From: Phymorhynchus buccinoides
Lineage: Eukaryota > Mollusca > Gastropoda > Neogastropoda > Raphitomidae
Reading direction: 5' to 3'
Assembly: GCA_017654935.2 (NCBI GenBank)
Contig: CM065691.1
Coordinates: 22,835,427 to 22,899,426 of the forward strand
DNA: 64,000 nucleotides
Notes under the pieces: generated by a model
Seen by the model: only the letters and a program-made list of their open reading frames with translations
Databases searched by the model: none
What the model was told of the DNA's origin: nothing
Shown here: piece by piece, positions 10,933-20,269 of the stretch
Layout: each line of letters begins with the position of its first letter
Numbering within the stretch: position 1 is the first letter of the stretch
Program-made: the position numbers and the translations under genes

Positions 10933-11439
10933 CTACAAAATCCACCCCGCCCTCGCTGTCATACAGATGAACATATAACTATATTATTATTAAATGAGTG
11001 TTTTGTTATGGGAGCCCAGGTACGACCCCAGGCGCCGTGGCGCGACGCTGTGGCGTGACGGCTACGAGAGCACCCCCCCGGAGTTCGGGCCGCGCACCCA
11101 TCCACAGGGCAGGGGAGAAGGGGGTAAAAGGGGCACTCAAAAAGAGTCAGCACTAATGGTGAGACGTGCTGTGTATTAAAAAAAGGGGGAGGGGGGGGTA
11201 TGAGGGAAATGGAGTGTGGCTAGGTACGCGGACCGCTGTCCGGGGGGACCCCTCCCTCACCAGTGAAAGGCATGTGTTAGGGCTGAGTTAATAGTTTATC
11301 TGATGTTAATTAAAATTTGTGGCCGAAGGAGGAGTTCTTGATGGCCTCCGCAAACCAGACAAGGGGGGACCATTCCTGTGGGCCTCAGGATAGAATGGAA
11401 GCTTGGGTGAAGGGGATATTTAATATCTTTAATTTATCT
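9700..11439 (-). mobile_element. Probable 3' UTR of the minus-strand LINE
   Basis: Lies directly downstream (minus sense) of the ORF2 at 11656-13560 and has no coding frame of its own. It is GC-rich near 11000-11260 and contains poly-G runs at 9932-9951 and 10883-10932 (poly-C in element sense). Its 11000-11290 part resembles, on the other strand, the 3' UTR after the ORF1 unit (19760-19990). The far 3' boundary is not defined; the extent below about 10540 is a guess. Confidence 0.5.
10883..10932 (+). repeat. Poly-G run of 50 bases
   Basis: An uninterrupted G homopolymer in the LINE 3' UTR. The corresponding site in copy 2 (48185-48205) has only 15 G, then A and five more G. The length is probably polymorphic or a sequencing artefact. 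Confidence 0.9.
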
Positions 11440-11655
11440 AAAAATGTTGTGATTTTGAATATAATTACAGGGGGTAAACAGATGGTCAAGGTCTAATATG
11501 TTATTGCAGTTACAGGACAGTTTTTTGAATTTACAGTAGTAAGACCTTGTTCTTAATCGAAAAAGCAAAGATTGTGTTTTGGGTGGGATGGGAAGGAATA
11601 GTCCCCCTTGAACAATTTTAGGGTCCCAGGAGTGGGTTTTGGCATAAAATTCCAG
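11440..11655 (-). pseudogene. LINE ORF2 C-terminal zinc-like region beyond an in-frame stop
   Basis: Continuing the ORF2 frame past the TAA at 11656-11658 gives THSWDPKIV, then LLFRLRTRSYYC, CNCNN and LDHLFTPC. This is a Cys/His arrangement of the kind found at the C-terminus of I- and Jockey-type ORF2 proteins. The frame holds for about 65 residues. The intact protein therefore probably extended here, and the stop is a nonsense mutation, present in both copies of the duplication. Confidence 0.65.
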
Positions 11656-13560
11656 TTATTTTGCCCACTCCTGGTTTGTTGAATTTTTCAGTAGGGTTTT
11701 AGTTTCACCTACTGAAAGTTTAATAGAAACAATATTGCCAGAGTGGCCCGAGGCGGCCGACTTTGCGTCTCTGTCGGCCAAATAATTTCCAATCAGACCG
11801 CAGTGGGATGGGATCCATACTATAAGAACTTGTGTTCCTCTAAGATGTAGTTGGTGTGTTAATTTTCTAATTTCATTTTTGATTTCTGCACGGTTGTGAT
11901 TATTTCCTTGTAGGGATTTAATTGATGAAAGGGAATCTGTAAATATAACAATCTGGTATGGTGAGTTTGGGAGGTTATTTATAAAGGCCAATGCTTCCAG
12001 GATAGCCCAGAGCTCGGCAGAAAAAATAGAAATGTTATTATTAAGTTGGAATGATTTAGAAATTTTTAGGCTTGGGATATGAAAGGCACATCCTATTTTG
12101 TTGTAATTTAGCAGGGAGCCATCTGTATACATTGATAAATAGTGTCTTAAATTGTATATTTTTTCTTTGGCTGCTGCTGTAAGACGATTAGAGTCGTTTT
12201 CTTTATTGTAAAGGATATGAAGGCTAATATCAAAGTCTGGTGGATCCCAATCCCACTGCGGGGGTCTGTGCTGGGGGAAAGCTGCGATATTGTTAAGAGA
12301 TACATTTGCTTTATTCATTAGGTTTTGGGTATAGTCATGGATGTTAATAAAAATAAAATATTTTTTGGAAGTAGCAAAGTATGGGTCTGCGAAAGATGTC
12401 AGAAATTCGTTTTCAGTAAAATTGATGGTAGCATATAATCGGGCTAGAAATGAGGCACAGTTAAATTTTATCAAGTGTGTTAGTGGAATCCAGTCGATGT
12501 CTCTGTATATAAGGAATGTTATTGCATACTTTGGGAGGCCCAGGGCAGTCTTTAGTGCTTTGGATTCAAAACGTTGAAGGGTTGTAAGATTTTGTTTAGA
12601 CAGGGAGTAAAAGGCTTCCATGCCATATGTAAGTCTGCTACGTACCAGTGTTCTTACTAAATAGGTCAGAAATTTAGGGTCTTTTGCCCATGATTGTCGA
12701 GCAATGACTTTTATAAAATGAAGTGCTTTATGAGCTTTCTGGGTTAAATAGTTAATGTGTTCATTCCAGGATAAATTACGTGTCAAAATGACACCAAGAA
12801 ATTTAACAGATTTTGCAGATGGTTTGATGACGTTGTCGATTTTAATGGTAAGGTCGTCAGCCTTTGTTGTTGTAAAAACTATAAACTCACATTTTTGTGG
12901 GGCAACTGTAAATCCATTATGTAAATAATCAGTTATTTTGTTTGTGTTGGATTGGTGTATCTGCAGATCAGGATCTAACCTGTAATAATTTCCAGAGGGG
13001 GTGTTAATGGACCAAATTGCGATGTCGTCGGCATACATAGATATCTTACAATTGTGCAGTTTTAGTTTATAGATATCGTGTACCATGATGTTAAAAAGTG
13101 GGGGGGCTATGATGCTGCCCTGGGGCACTCCCATGTCAAGGTGGTGAGACATCGACAAAGATTGGCCCACCTTCACTCTCAGGCTTCGGTTATGTAAGAA
13201 AGAAAGTATAAAGTTAAATGTATTGCCCACAATACCGAGGCTGCTGAGTTTGTCAAGGAGTCTCCCATGCCAGACTGAGTCGTAGGCCCCTTTTATATCG
13301 AAAAAGGTGGCCAAGACTTTTTTGCGACGTGCAAAGGAACGTCTGACATGGGAGGTGAGTCTAACGACTTGTTCCATGCAATTTCTATGTGCACGGAATC
13401 CTGCTTGAAATTTGGGGATAATGGGTTTTTTGTCTAGAAAACATTCCAGTCTATATTTTACGATACGCTCGTAAATTTTGCCCAAGTGAGGGGTGAGGGA
13501 GATGGGGCGGTAGTTTTTGGGATCCCTAGCCAGTTTTCCTGGCTTCAGGATCCCAACCAC
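11656..13560 (-). CDS. LINE ORF2: reverse transcriptase plus RNase H
   Basis: A 634-residue frame of an I/Jockey-type retrotransposon polyprotein. RT blocks: NYRPISLTPHLGKIYERIV (16-34), FQAGFRAHRN (51-60), FFDIKGAYDSVWHGRL (86-101), MGVPQGSIIAP (143-153) and catalytic YADD (176-179), then KSVKFLGVILTRNLSW (thumb). An RNase H domain follows with its acidic set: MYTDGSLL (D480), SAELWAILEAL (E516), IFTDSLSSIKSL (D542) and IPSHCGLIGNYLAD (H586, D595). RT plus RNase H in one ORF fits the I/Nimb-like groups. The annotated ATG is internal: related sequence continues upstream to 14190. The endonuclease is missing, so the copy is 5'-truncated and inactive by inference. Confidence 0.9.
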   Translation of the reverse strand: MVGILKPGKLARDPKNYRPISLTPHLGKIYERIVKYRLECFLDKKPIIPKFQAGFRAHRNCMEQVVRLTSHVRRSFARRKKVLATFFDIKGAYDSVWHGRLLDKLSSLGIVGNTFNFILSFLHNRSLRVKVGQSLSMSHHLDMGVPQGSIIAPPLFNIMVHDIYKLKLHNCKISMYADDIAIWSINTPSGNYYRLDPDLQIHQSNTNKITDYLHNGFTVAPQKCEFIVFTTTKADDLTIKIDNVIKPSAKSVKFLGVILTRNLSWNEHINYLTQKAHKALHFIKVIARQSWAKDPKFLTYLVRTLVRSRLTYGMEAFYSLSKQNLTTLQRFESKALKTALGLPKYAITFLIYRDIDWIPLTHLIKFNCASFLARLYATINFTENEFLTSFADPYFATSKKYFIFINIHDYTQNLMNKANVSLNNIAAFPQHRPPQWDWDPPDFDISLHILYNKENDSNRLTAAAKEKIYNLRHYLSMYTDGSLLNYNKIGCAFHIPSLKISKSFQLNNNISIFSAELWAILEALAFINNLPNSPYQIVIFTDSLSSIKSLQGNNHNRAEIKNEIRKLTHQLHLRGTQVLIVWIPSHCGLIGNYLADRDAKSAASGHSGNIVSIKLSVGETKTLLKNSTNQEWAK

Positions 13561-14190
13561 CTGTGCCTCCTTCCAGGCCTGAGGAACGGTTCCCCCCTCC
13601 CAACACTTGGAGTAGAAATCATGTAAGATATTATGAAAGATTGGGGGAGTCTTTTATTAGTTTATAGGAGATAGGATCTTCTCCTGTAGCTTTACTAGTT
13701 TTTTTTAATTAAATTAATGGATGCAGCAACCTCAGTAATTTTCAGAGGGGCATTAATATAGTGCGAGTTATCGTTTGATTTTGTATGGTGGGGGTTACTT
13801 TGACGCTTAATTTTTTCTTTTGTAGGGAGAAATTTTGTTTGGCTAGCTTGAGCGAATGTTTCTGCCAATGTATTAGCCGTATCAAAGTTATTAGTAGTTA
13901 GTTGTTGTTTTTTAAGGACTCTGGGCTCTCATACAGTGGTTTTAGCGTTAATTTTTCTGAGCTTTTTCCAAGCTTTACATAAATCTTTATAGTCTGTTAT
14001 ATCTTCATTATTAAAAAATTCTCTTTTTGCTTCGTTTATCGTATCGTTGCAGTATGACTCTGCTTCTAACTTCAGAATATGGTTGGGGGGGTAGGTCAAA
14101 ACGACTGCAGGCCTTCTTCTTGGCCTGCACTGCCCGTTTTACCTTTTCATTCCACCATGGTTTTGCCCTAGGCTTCGCGGAATCGAACAG
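13561..14190 (-). pseudogene. LINE ORF2 N-terminal remnant (linker before RT)
   Basis: Minus-strand reading gives, across frameshifts, PWWNEKVKRAVQAKKKAC (about 14080-14165), the W-W-N motif that precedes RT in LINEs, and later PQAWKEAQV leading into ILKPGK of the RT. The endonuclease domain that should lie further upstream is absent; the element is cut at the GA microsatellite near 14200. Confidence 0.7.
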
Positions 14191-14202
14191 GGGATGAGCA
14201 GG

Positions 14203-14203
14203 A

Positions 14204-14263
<60 letters not shown>
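14203..14263 (+). repeat. (GA)n microsatellite
   Basis: About 60 bases of GA repeat at the truncated 5' edge of the LINE. In copy 2 the same place (about 51600-51705) holds a disordered GA-rich sequence of different length. Confidence 0.9.
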
Positions 14264-14267
<4 letters not shown>

Positions 14268-14490
14268 GAGTTTTACGGCCTCTTGGTCTGAATCAGACAC
14301 ATATGGGACATTTGTAAATACAAATATGGTGGGAACAATACTGGAGGCAATGCCCGGAGGCAGTACGAAACCAGTAAAGTCCCGATTTTTTTTATAATAC
14401 AGATAGCTGTAGCGGTGACCACGCCTCGATTAAACCTCATCGGCTATGGCACCGCCACAAGTAGTTTGATGTATCTAAGTCAATTGACTT
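14264..14490 (-). mobile_element. SINE (CACCGC-head / GAGGACGTAAAAC-tail family), full-length copy
   Basis: In element sense (minus strand) it runs from AAGTCAATTGACTTAGATAC through GGCGGTGCCATAGCCGATGA, the A-rich linker, CTTTACTGGTTTCGTACTGC, TGTCCCATATGTGTCTGATT, to GAGG-CGTAAAACTC. The same unit occurs at 14523, 17106, 22556 (half) and 42175, and in the copy-2 block. The 17106 copy has a target-site duplication, which identifies the family as a retroposed SINE. Confidence 0.8.
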
Positions 14491-14522
14491 TAAAAAAATT
14501 AAAAAAATTAAATTAAAGATTA

Positions 14523-14655
14523 CGACGAAAATAGAGTTTTACGTCCTCTTGGTCTGAATCAGACACATATGGGACATTTGTAAATACAAATATGGTGGGA
14601 ACAATACTGGAGGCAATGCCCGGAGGCAGTATGAAACCAGTAAAGTCCCGATTTT
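14523..14655 (-). mobile_element. SINE, 3'-half copy of the same family
   Basis: Only the tail half is present: from CGAAAATAGAGTTTTACGTC to AGTAAAGTCCCGATTTT. It sits 33 bp from the full copy in the same orientation, a head-to-tail arrangement that suggests local duplication or insertion of one SINE next to another. Confidence 0.75.
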
Positions 14656-14659
14656 GTAT

Positions 14660-15720
14660 TTGTGACAGTGTGCCGTATTTCATAAGGCCTACCTGTCACG
14701 CAATACTATTTAGCATACGACAAGTGTGCCTAGCCCCTTTTCCAAGTCATGCACCCCTCACTATACGACGTCATATCTATTTTTAGACGTCACTTTTCAA
14801 ATCACATCATGCGACCCGGTTTTTCAAATCTCCAACGGCCTCCCCTCAAATCTCAGGCCAACTAGTAGTAATGATAAACTCATAATTTAGCCATTTTCTT
14901 CTATTTGATTGTCATTCCAATAATAAAATCTTATTGTAGTTATGCCAATCACTTTATTAGTTTGTTAATTAAGACATTGCATGGCTGATATATCCTAACA
15001 TCTGGCAATCTAACTGGCCAAGTTATGTCACCTCTTATCTTTATAAAACCTATTTTATCAAAGCCATCCTTTCATAATGTTGTTACTAAACAACTCTTTC
15101 AATGTCCTACAAACCAATTAGCTACTTTTATTTGACGTCAAAACAGAACATTTGACGAAAGCTACACCGACGCTGTGTCAACGTCACAATTTGTCTGACC
15201 GACGGTGTCGACTCAGTCCGAAAACCGGGTTTTCGGCTAGCTTATTTTCAAGTTGTTACTGGACATTGAATGCTAATTATATTTTAACTGTGTCATCTAA
15301 CATAGTGACATAGTATATGTATAGAAAGGTAGTATTTTAGTGTATTAATCTATTATGAAAGATTGGTGTAATGTGATATGAGTTTAGATAAATTAATTAT
15401 TTAGTAGTTTGCACCTGTTTCAGTGGGCTCTAAAATACAAGGTTTTTCATAATTATTATAAATATATTGTTAGATTTCCTTATTATATTAGTAGTCAGAA
15501 TAGAGCTTAGTTCATCCTCTTTCTTCTCATATGCAACATGCCAGGGTTTAGTGATTAGTGGCATAGATATCTGTGTTGGATGAAACCCAAACAAACACAA
15601 ATCTGGTCACTCTCGCCACCCACAGAGCCATCCTGCTGCATCCAGTGACTGCTGTCTTTGCGGTCCGGCTCTCGAGCATATATATAAAAAGTGCCCAAAA
15701 TCTGGGTTCTTGCTGATATT
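14660..15720. other. AT-rich intergenic DNA, no gene seen
   Basis: No coding frame or recognised repeat. The stretch is conserved with copy 2 (52130-53215) apart from small indels. TTAGTAGTTTGCACC and similar phrases are unique as far as can be seen. Confidence 0.4.
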
Positions 15721-15723
15721 CTG

Positions 15724-15859
15724 ATCGCTTCTCTGCCTTTTGGCTAAGACAGTGATTCAGGAATATAAATTTTTGTTTATACCCTGGTTGGTTTGTTCAG
15801 CCCGTCGTACATGGCGAAAGCCGATACGCGACGTTAAACTGAACTTCCAATCTGGGTTC
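15724..15859 (+). mobile_element. U2 snRNA-headed SINE-like element
   Basis: Starts with ATCGCTTCTCTGCCTTTTGG then CTAAGA, which matches the 5' end of U2 snRNA (known: AUCGCUUCUCGGCCUUUUGG CUAAGA) with one mismatch in 26. It then departs from U2 (no branch-site GUAGUA, no Sm site) into a body with TGGTTGGTTTGTTCAGCCCG, a GGCGAAAGCC hairpin, and a tail CGACGTTAAACTGAACTTCC. A second copy lies at 21848-21983. The tail resembles that of the other SINEs here, so a U2 head joined to a SINE tail is inferred. Confidence 0.7.
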
Positions 15860-17090
15860 ATCATACACACTTCGACCACCGTACCGAGAGGGTGCCCTTG
15901 CCGAGAGAGAGCGAGCTTTGCAGAGAAAGGAACGGATTTTCTACCCTCACCACATCACTGTACGGCGGCTGACTGTCAGAAGAGTGGACACCATCACCAT
16001 TCTTTGGGCCCCTTCTGCCAGCACCGCCGCACGACAGCTTTACACTGCATGATGACCATGCCATGCAGCTGTCCAACGTTGGATCATCTTCGCATTCGTT
16101 GAGCTTTGCTCCGAACCTTGGACTTTGAGGAGGCTTCAGGACCACTTTCTTCTACTACGACTGTCTTCCACCTCTGTCTCCACCAACGACGTCTCTTCCT
16201 GATTTCCACTTCACGTCGTTTGATCTGTCTCTCGTAAGCATCTCGTAAGCATCAATAGGGCACTAAGGTTTTTTTTGGGTTTTTTGTTTTGGCAGTACGA
16301 TGTTTTATTCGTCTGCCTAGTTGTTAGGTTCGTAGGACGTGCCACAAAAGTGGTATCCCTGGGAGGACTGCGCTGGCCACCTGAGCCCTTGCACAGCAGC
16401 TCTCCCAGGTCTAGGGACTAGGACCTTAGCAAGCTAGAATTTCACTGATTTTTTACATTTACATCTTTCCTCACTATCTTTTTTTTCGACACTTACATGT
16501 CGTTCCTATCGGTCTGTCTGAACCCCCCACTCGTAGGCTTCTTGCCGGTGGGATCGGTCTACATAGTATAGTTTCTGTAGGGTAGTTCCTTCTTCTTTAG
16601 GGTTGTTTTGTTTTTGCCAGCCTCCTAAATTGTTGGAGGAGTTTGTGTGCAAGCCTAACAACTTAAATAGCTCAGTGTAGGTCTTTATAAAAATCTAGGA
16701 ACTAGGAACCTCTTTCTTATAAGTGTTGACCTTTTCCTCCTCAAAAGAAAAAGTAATAATGTAATAATGTAAAGATTTGCTAAAATAAAGTAGAGATTTG
16801 ATAAAATAAAAATAAGATTTGATAAAATAAATAGCAATCAACAAACTACTAAGTGTAAAGATATTAAAAACTAATATTATAAACAAATTGAAAAGATTCG
16901 AAATAAACACCTAGTTGACTAAAATATTCTGACATTTAAAATCGTGATTAATCTGATAGACTTATAGGTAATATTGAGCCCTCGGGTGTTCTGTTGCCTT
17001 AAATAATAACTAAACTAATAACTTATAGAGATATCTTTCTTATATCAAGTATAGTCTCATAAATTATAACATATATAATTTTTGTGGCCT
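15860..17090. other. Non-coding stretch downstream of the U2-headed element
   Basis: 15860-16430 is moderately GC-rich and could be transcribed leader sequence of the ORF1 unit; open frames up to 120 residues have no recognisable domain. 16430-17090 is AT-rich with poly-T tracts. Conserved in copy 2. No feature is firmly supported. Confidence 0.4.
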
Positions 17091-17105
17091 TTTTAGGTAC
17101 TTCGA

Positions 17106-17321
17106 CGAAAATGGTGTTTTACGTCCTCTTGGTCTGAATCAGACACATATGGGACATTTGTAAATACAAATATGGTGGGAACAATACTGGAGGCAATGCC
17201 CGGAGGCAGTACGAAACCAGTAAAGTCCCGATTTTTAAAAATTAATACAGATAGGTGTAGCGGTAGCCACGCCTCGGGTAAACCTCATCGGCTATGGCAC
17301 CGCTACAAGTAAATATTAATC
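17106..17321 (-). mobile_element. SINE with 12-bp target-site duplication
   Basis: A complete copy of the 14264-type SINE bounded by perfect direct repeats TAGGTACTTCGA at 17094-17105 and 17322-17333. The duplicated target defines the ends exactly: the element is 216 bp, starting (minus sense) GATTAATATTTACTTGTAGC and ending CATTTTCG. A TAGCCGATGAGG segment resembles an RNA polymerase III A box. The duplication shows insertion by LINE-type target-primed reverse transcription. Confidence 0.85.
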
Positions 17322-17593
17322 TAGGTACTTCGAAACACTTTTTTTGAATATAGCTGGAACAGTCTTGTGACACCAGCTACGAAAATTAGTGTAAGCATTT
17401 GATTGGTTCTCGCGGGAACCACACTATTCTGATTGGTTCTCCCGGGAAACGAAGTGATGTAGGGCGTATTTCTGCTTCGATACGGCCACGAGGGACACTT
17501 TTGTCCTTCCTGGTCTTGTTGCGGGCACTGGGTCCGTCCCATTACAACTAGTTTAATTTCTTTAAGATTATTAATAATACCATTGAAAAAACC

Positions 17594-18062
17594 ATGACCA
17601 ATCCTGAAATTTTGACTCATTACCTGGACACAAGTTCAGAGGAGGACTCCATCTTTACGGCATAAACCATGCCCAAAAAAAACAATGATAAAGACACTCT
17701 TACCCCAACAAGAAGAGCAAAAAGAAAGTCAAGACACTCAAATGAAGAAAAAAGCAGTCCAGAGGCAGCACAGCCTAGGGATAAAAAGAATAAAGAAGAC
17801 TTGGGTTCAATGGATGAGACAGAGAATGCTGTCCCCCTGTCTCCATCCATCCAAATTATTCAAACCCCAATCCAGGAGAAGTCCTCTATGGCACTCCCAC
17901 AAGAGAGAAAAAAAGACCCCCCAGTGGCTCCTCCCTCAGTATAGGAACCTATTACGATCTGGGGCCCCAAAGACATAAAAGAAAAGAAGAACGAGGAGTC
18001 AGAATTGGACTCAGATTCTGATGAGGGGAGTGACTTCGTCAAAGTCCAACAGCGACGAAGAC
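17594..18062 (+). pseudogene. LINE ORF1 N-terminal part with two in-frame stops
   Basis: From ATG 17594 (ACCATGA context) the frame reads MTNPEILTHYLDTSSEEDSI, TAA at 17663, then MPKKNNDKDTLTPTRRAKRK from 17669 to a TAG at 17942, then EPITIWGPKDIKEKK and DSDSDEGSDFVKVQQRRRR into the poly-C tract. The continuous sense on both sides of each stop indicates one original N-terminus, charged and low-complexity as is usual for LINE ORF1. The same two stops are in copy 2. Confidence 0.65.
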
Positions 18063-18064
18063 GT

Positions 18065-18122
<58 letters not shown>

Positions 18123-18152
18123 TACCCCCCCCCCCCCCCCCCCCAGCCTAAC

Positions 18153-18222
<70 letters not shown>

Positions 18223-18226
18223 ACCG

Positions 18227-18267
<41 letters not shown>

Positions 18268-19682
18268 ACCAACAAAACCTGGTTCCACCTATCTATCTTC
18301 AGTACCCAGTGATCCTGGAGGACCTGTGCACTGGCGCAGCCACCTTCAGGGCACTGGGTCCGACAACAAACATGAAAATTTTCCGAAATAACGTGGGGGA
18401 CATCCTTAGCCAGAGGCCTCTATCTGGAAATCGCTGGTTAATCGGCTGTAAATCAGCCACTCAACAATATAAACTAGCCAAGCTTACATCAATCGCTTCC
18501 ATTAACATTCAATGTGTCATCCCTGAGGCCACTACTGAGGGGGTAATTAAGCCTATCCCCTTCGAGGAAGATCTCGAAGACCTACTAAAGTACATTCCAG
18601 ATGCCAAATCTGTACAAAGACTTCAGAACAGAGATGGCACAGATTCTCGTGCCATCAAACTTGTCTTTAGAAAGCCGATTCTGCCTGCCTTGGTCAAGAT
18701 CGATGCCCAGGAGTTCCCTGTGTCACCATACGTTGCCCCAGTGCGACGATGCCGCAGGTGTGCTCGATATGGGCACGGTCCTGGTCAATGCAGAGCGAAA
18801 CTCGAAATTTGCACCAGGTGCTCTGCCCCTGGACACTCAGCCCAAAATTGCAGTCAAAATTTTAAGTGTGTCAACTGTGGCGGTGGACATTCCGCTGCCT
18901 ACCAAGGATGCCCTCAGTATCAGCTCAGACTGAGGGCAAACAAAATTAGAGGAGAAGCTTTCTTGCCCTACAGTGAGGCCATCAGGAGGGCTAAGGAAAG
19001 CCTACAAACAGAAAAAGATCAAAAAGATAACCAACCCAAAATAGACACACCCACAGTCGACCCTAGTTGGAGAGTGCAACAGATTCCCTCTGGGAGTCCG
19101 TCTGACTCCTATGCCAACAGGGTCAGAGGATATAAACAAATAACTAAGCCTGATGTAGAGCAGTCTGTTCCAGCTCCTCTGGACCATTCACATGTGGAAG
19201 GCCCGGGGGGGATGGAGGAGATCACCTCTCCACTCTCAACCCATAAACGGAAAAAAAAGAAAAAAAGGAAAAGATCACATAGAAATTCAGAACGAATGAC
19301 AGAAGAAAAAGTCGAAGAGATGATTTCTAAGCAACTGGAAAAAATGACTGAGACAATAATGACGACAATAACTAAACATATGGACAACACACTGACAAAA
19401 CAAACTCACCCAACAACCTCTCAACTTGTAAACCTTAATATTCCCAAAGAAGAAAACAAATCTCTGAAAGAATCATTCATAACCCGTATTCTCCGAAGTC
19501 TGGCACAAGCCAGAACCTCCAACCAACCAAAATCTTTAATCGAGGACCTTTCTTCTCTGATTACTGACTCTGAGGATCTCCCTATTGATCCCAAGAACGC
19601 TCTAAATATCATGCAACTAGCGGAGATCGCCTGTGGCGCCTCCCCAGCGCCACAGGGAGCAAGACATAGATTGGGTTCGTAG
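18021..19682 (+). CDS. LINE ORF1 (gag-like, zinc-knuckle RNA-binding protein)
   Basis: A 553-residue frame (the first ATG is out of frame with the N-terminal part because of the poly-C length; the equivalent frame in copy 2 begins at 55513). Order of parts: poly-proline tract, then an RRM-like region (MKIFRNNVGDILSQRPLSGN to KPILPALVKI), then three zinc knuckles: CRRCARYGHGPGQC and CTRCSAPGHSAQNC (CX2CX4HX4C) and CVNCGGGHSAAYQGC (CX2CX3HX6C), then a lysine-rich stretch and a predicted coiled region (MTEEKVEEMISKQLEKMTET). This layout is typical of I/Jockey-type ORF1, which binds element RNA in the cytoplasmic RNP. No ORF2 follows. Confidence 0.85.
18066..18265 (+). repeat. Poly-C tract coding for poly-proline
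   Basis: About 200 bases of almost pure C, with a few interruptions (CGTA at 18121, AGCCTAACGG near 18145, CCA and CCG later), inside the ORF1 frame. Copy 2 has only 41 C here (55576-55616) and keeps the upstream and downstream parts in one frame; copy 1 does not. Confidence 0.9.
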
Positions 19683-20235
19683 AGAGCGAAACCCAAGATC
19701 CTACCTTAACCCTAACATCTCACTAGTCATTCAAACATCTTATATAAAAACTGAAATTATTTTTACTGGTGGGGATGGAGTCCCTCCGGTGCGCGGGCCG
19801 TATACCTTGCTGCATTCCTGCTCCCTTTCCCTCCCTTCCCTTTTTAACTAAAACATGCACCTGATGGGCCGAAGCGACTCTTTTGAGCCCACCATTTTTT
19901 AAAGTCCTTTCCCCCCTGCAGATGGGTGTCCGGTGCGCGCGGCGGGGGGTTCTTTTGTAAACCGTCGCGCTTTTGCGCTCGTGCTCCCCCCCCTTTTGAA
20001 CCTGTTTTTTAATAATAATTTCAGTCTTCCCCTCCCTCCCTCCGTTCCGAGCATACAAGAATCTTTAACCATCCCCACTTCCACTTCCACTCTCATTTTC
20101 ACTACCATATCATTAATTTGTAAAAGCTTAAAAACTCCGTTTTATTTCTCTTACCCTCAGACTCCATCATGATATCAGGGGCGGGAGAGTTTTTGTTGCT
20201 ACCCCCCCTTGGGATCAGATGGAATAAATAAAACT
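19683..20235 (+). mobile_element. 3' UTR of the ORF1-only LINE unit
   Basis: Follows the ORF1 stop directly, is GC-rich and pyrimidine-rich, and ends at GGAATAAATAAA (20221), a poly-A signal. The segments ACTGGTGGGGATGGAGTCCC, CGCGGGCCGTATACC and GATGGGTGTCCGGTGCGCG resemble the minus-strand LINE 3' UTR at about 11040-11290. This suggests both units belong to related families that share a 3' end. Confidence 0.55.
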
Positions 20236-20269
20236 ACTTATAGTAATGGAGGCCTCTGGCGGTATGTTT

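Noticed and set aside
15724..15860. Functional U2 snRNA gene
   Set aside because: Only the first ~26 bases match; the branch-site recognition sequence, Sm site and 3' stem-loops are missing.
15740..16102. 120-residue frame beginning inside the U2-headed element
   Set aside because: Starts within a repeat, overlaps an equally long antisense frame, and shows no recognisable domain; identical in the duplicate so conservation says nothing.
18039..18275. Poly-glycine frame opposite the poly-C tract
   Set aside because: Antisense of a homopolymer; the ORF1 frame on the other strand has real domains.
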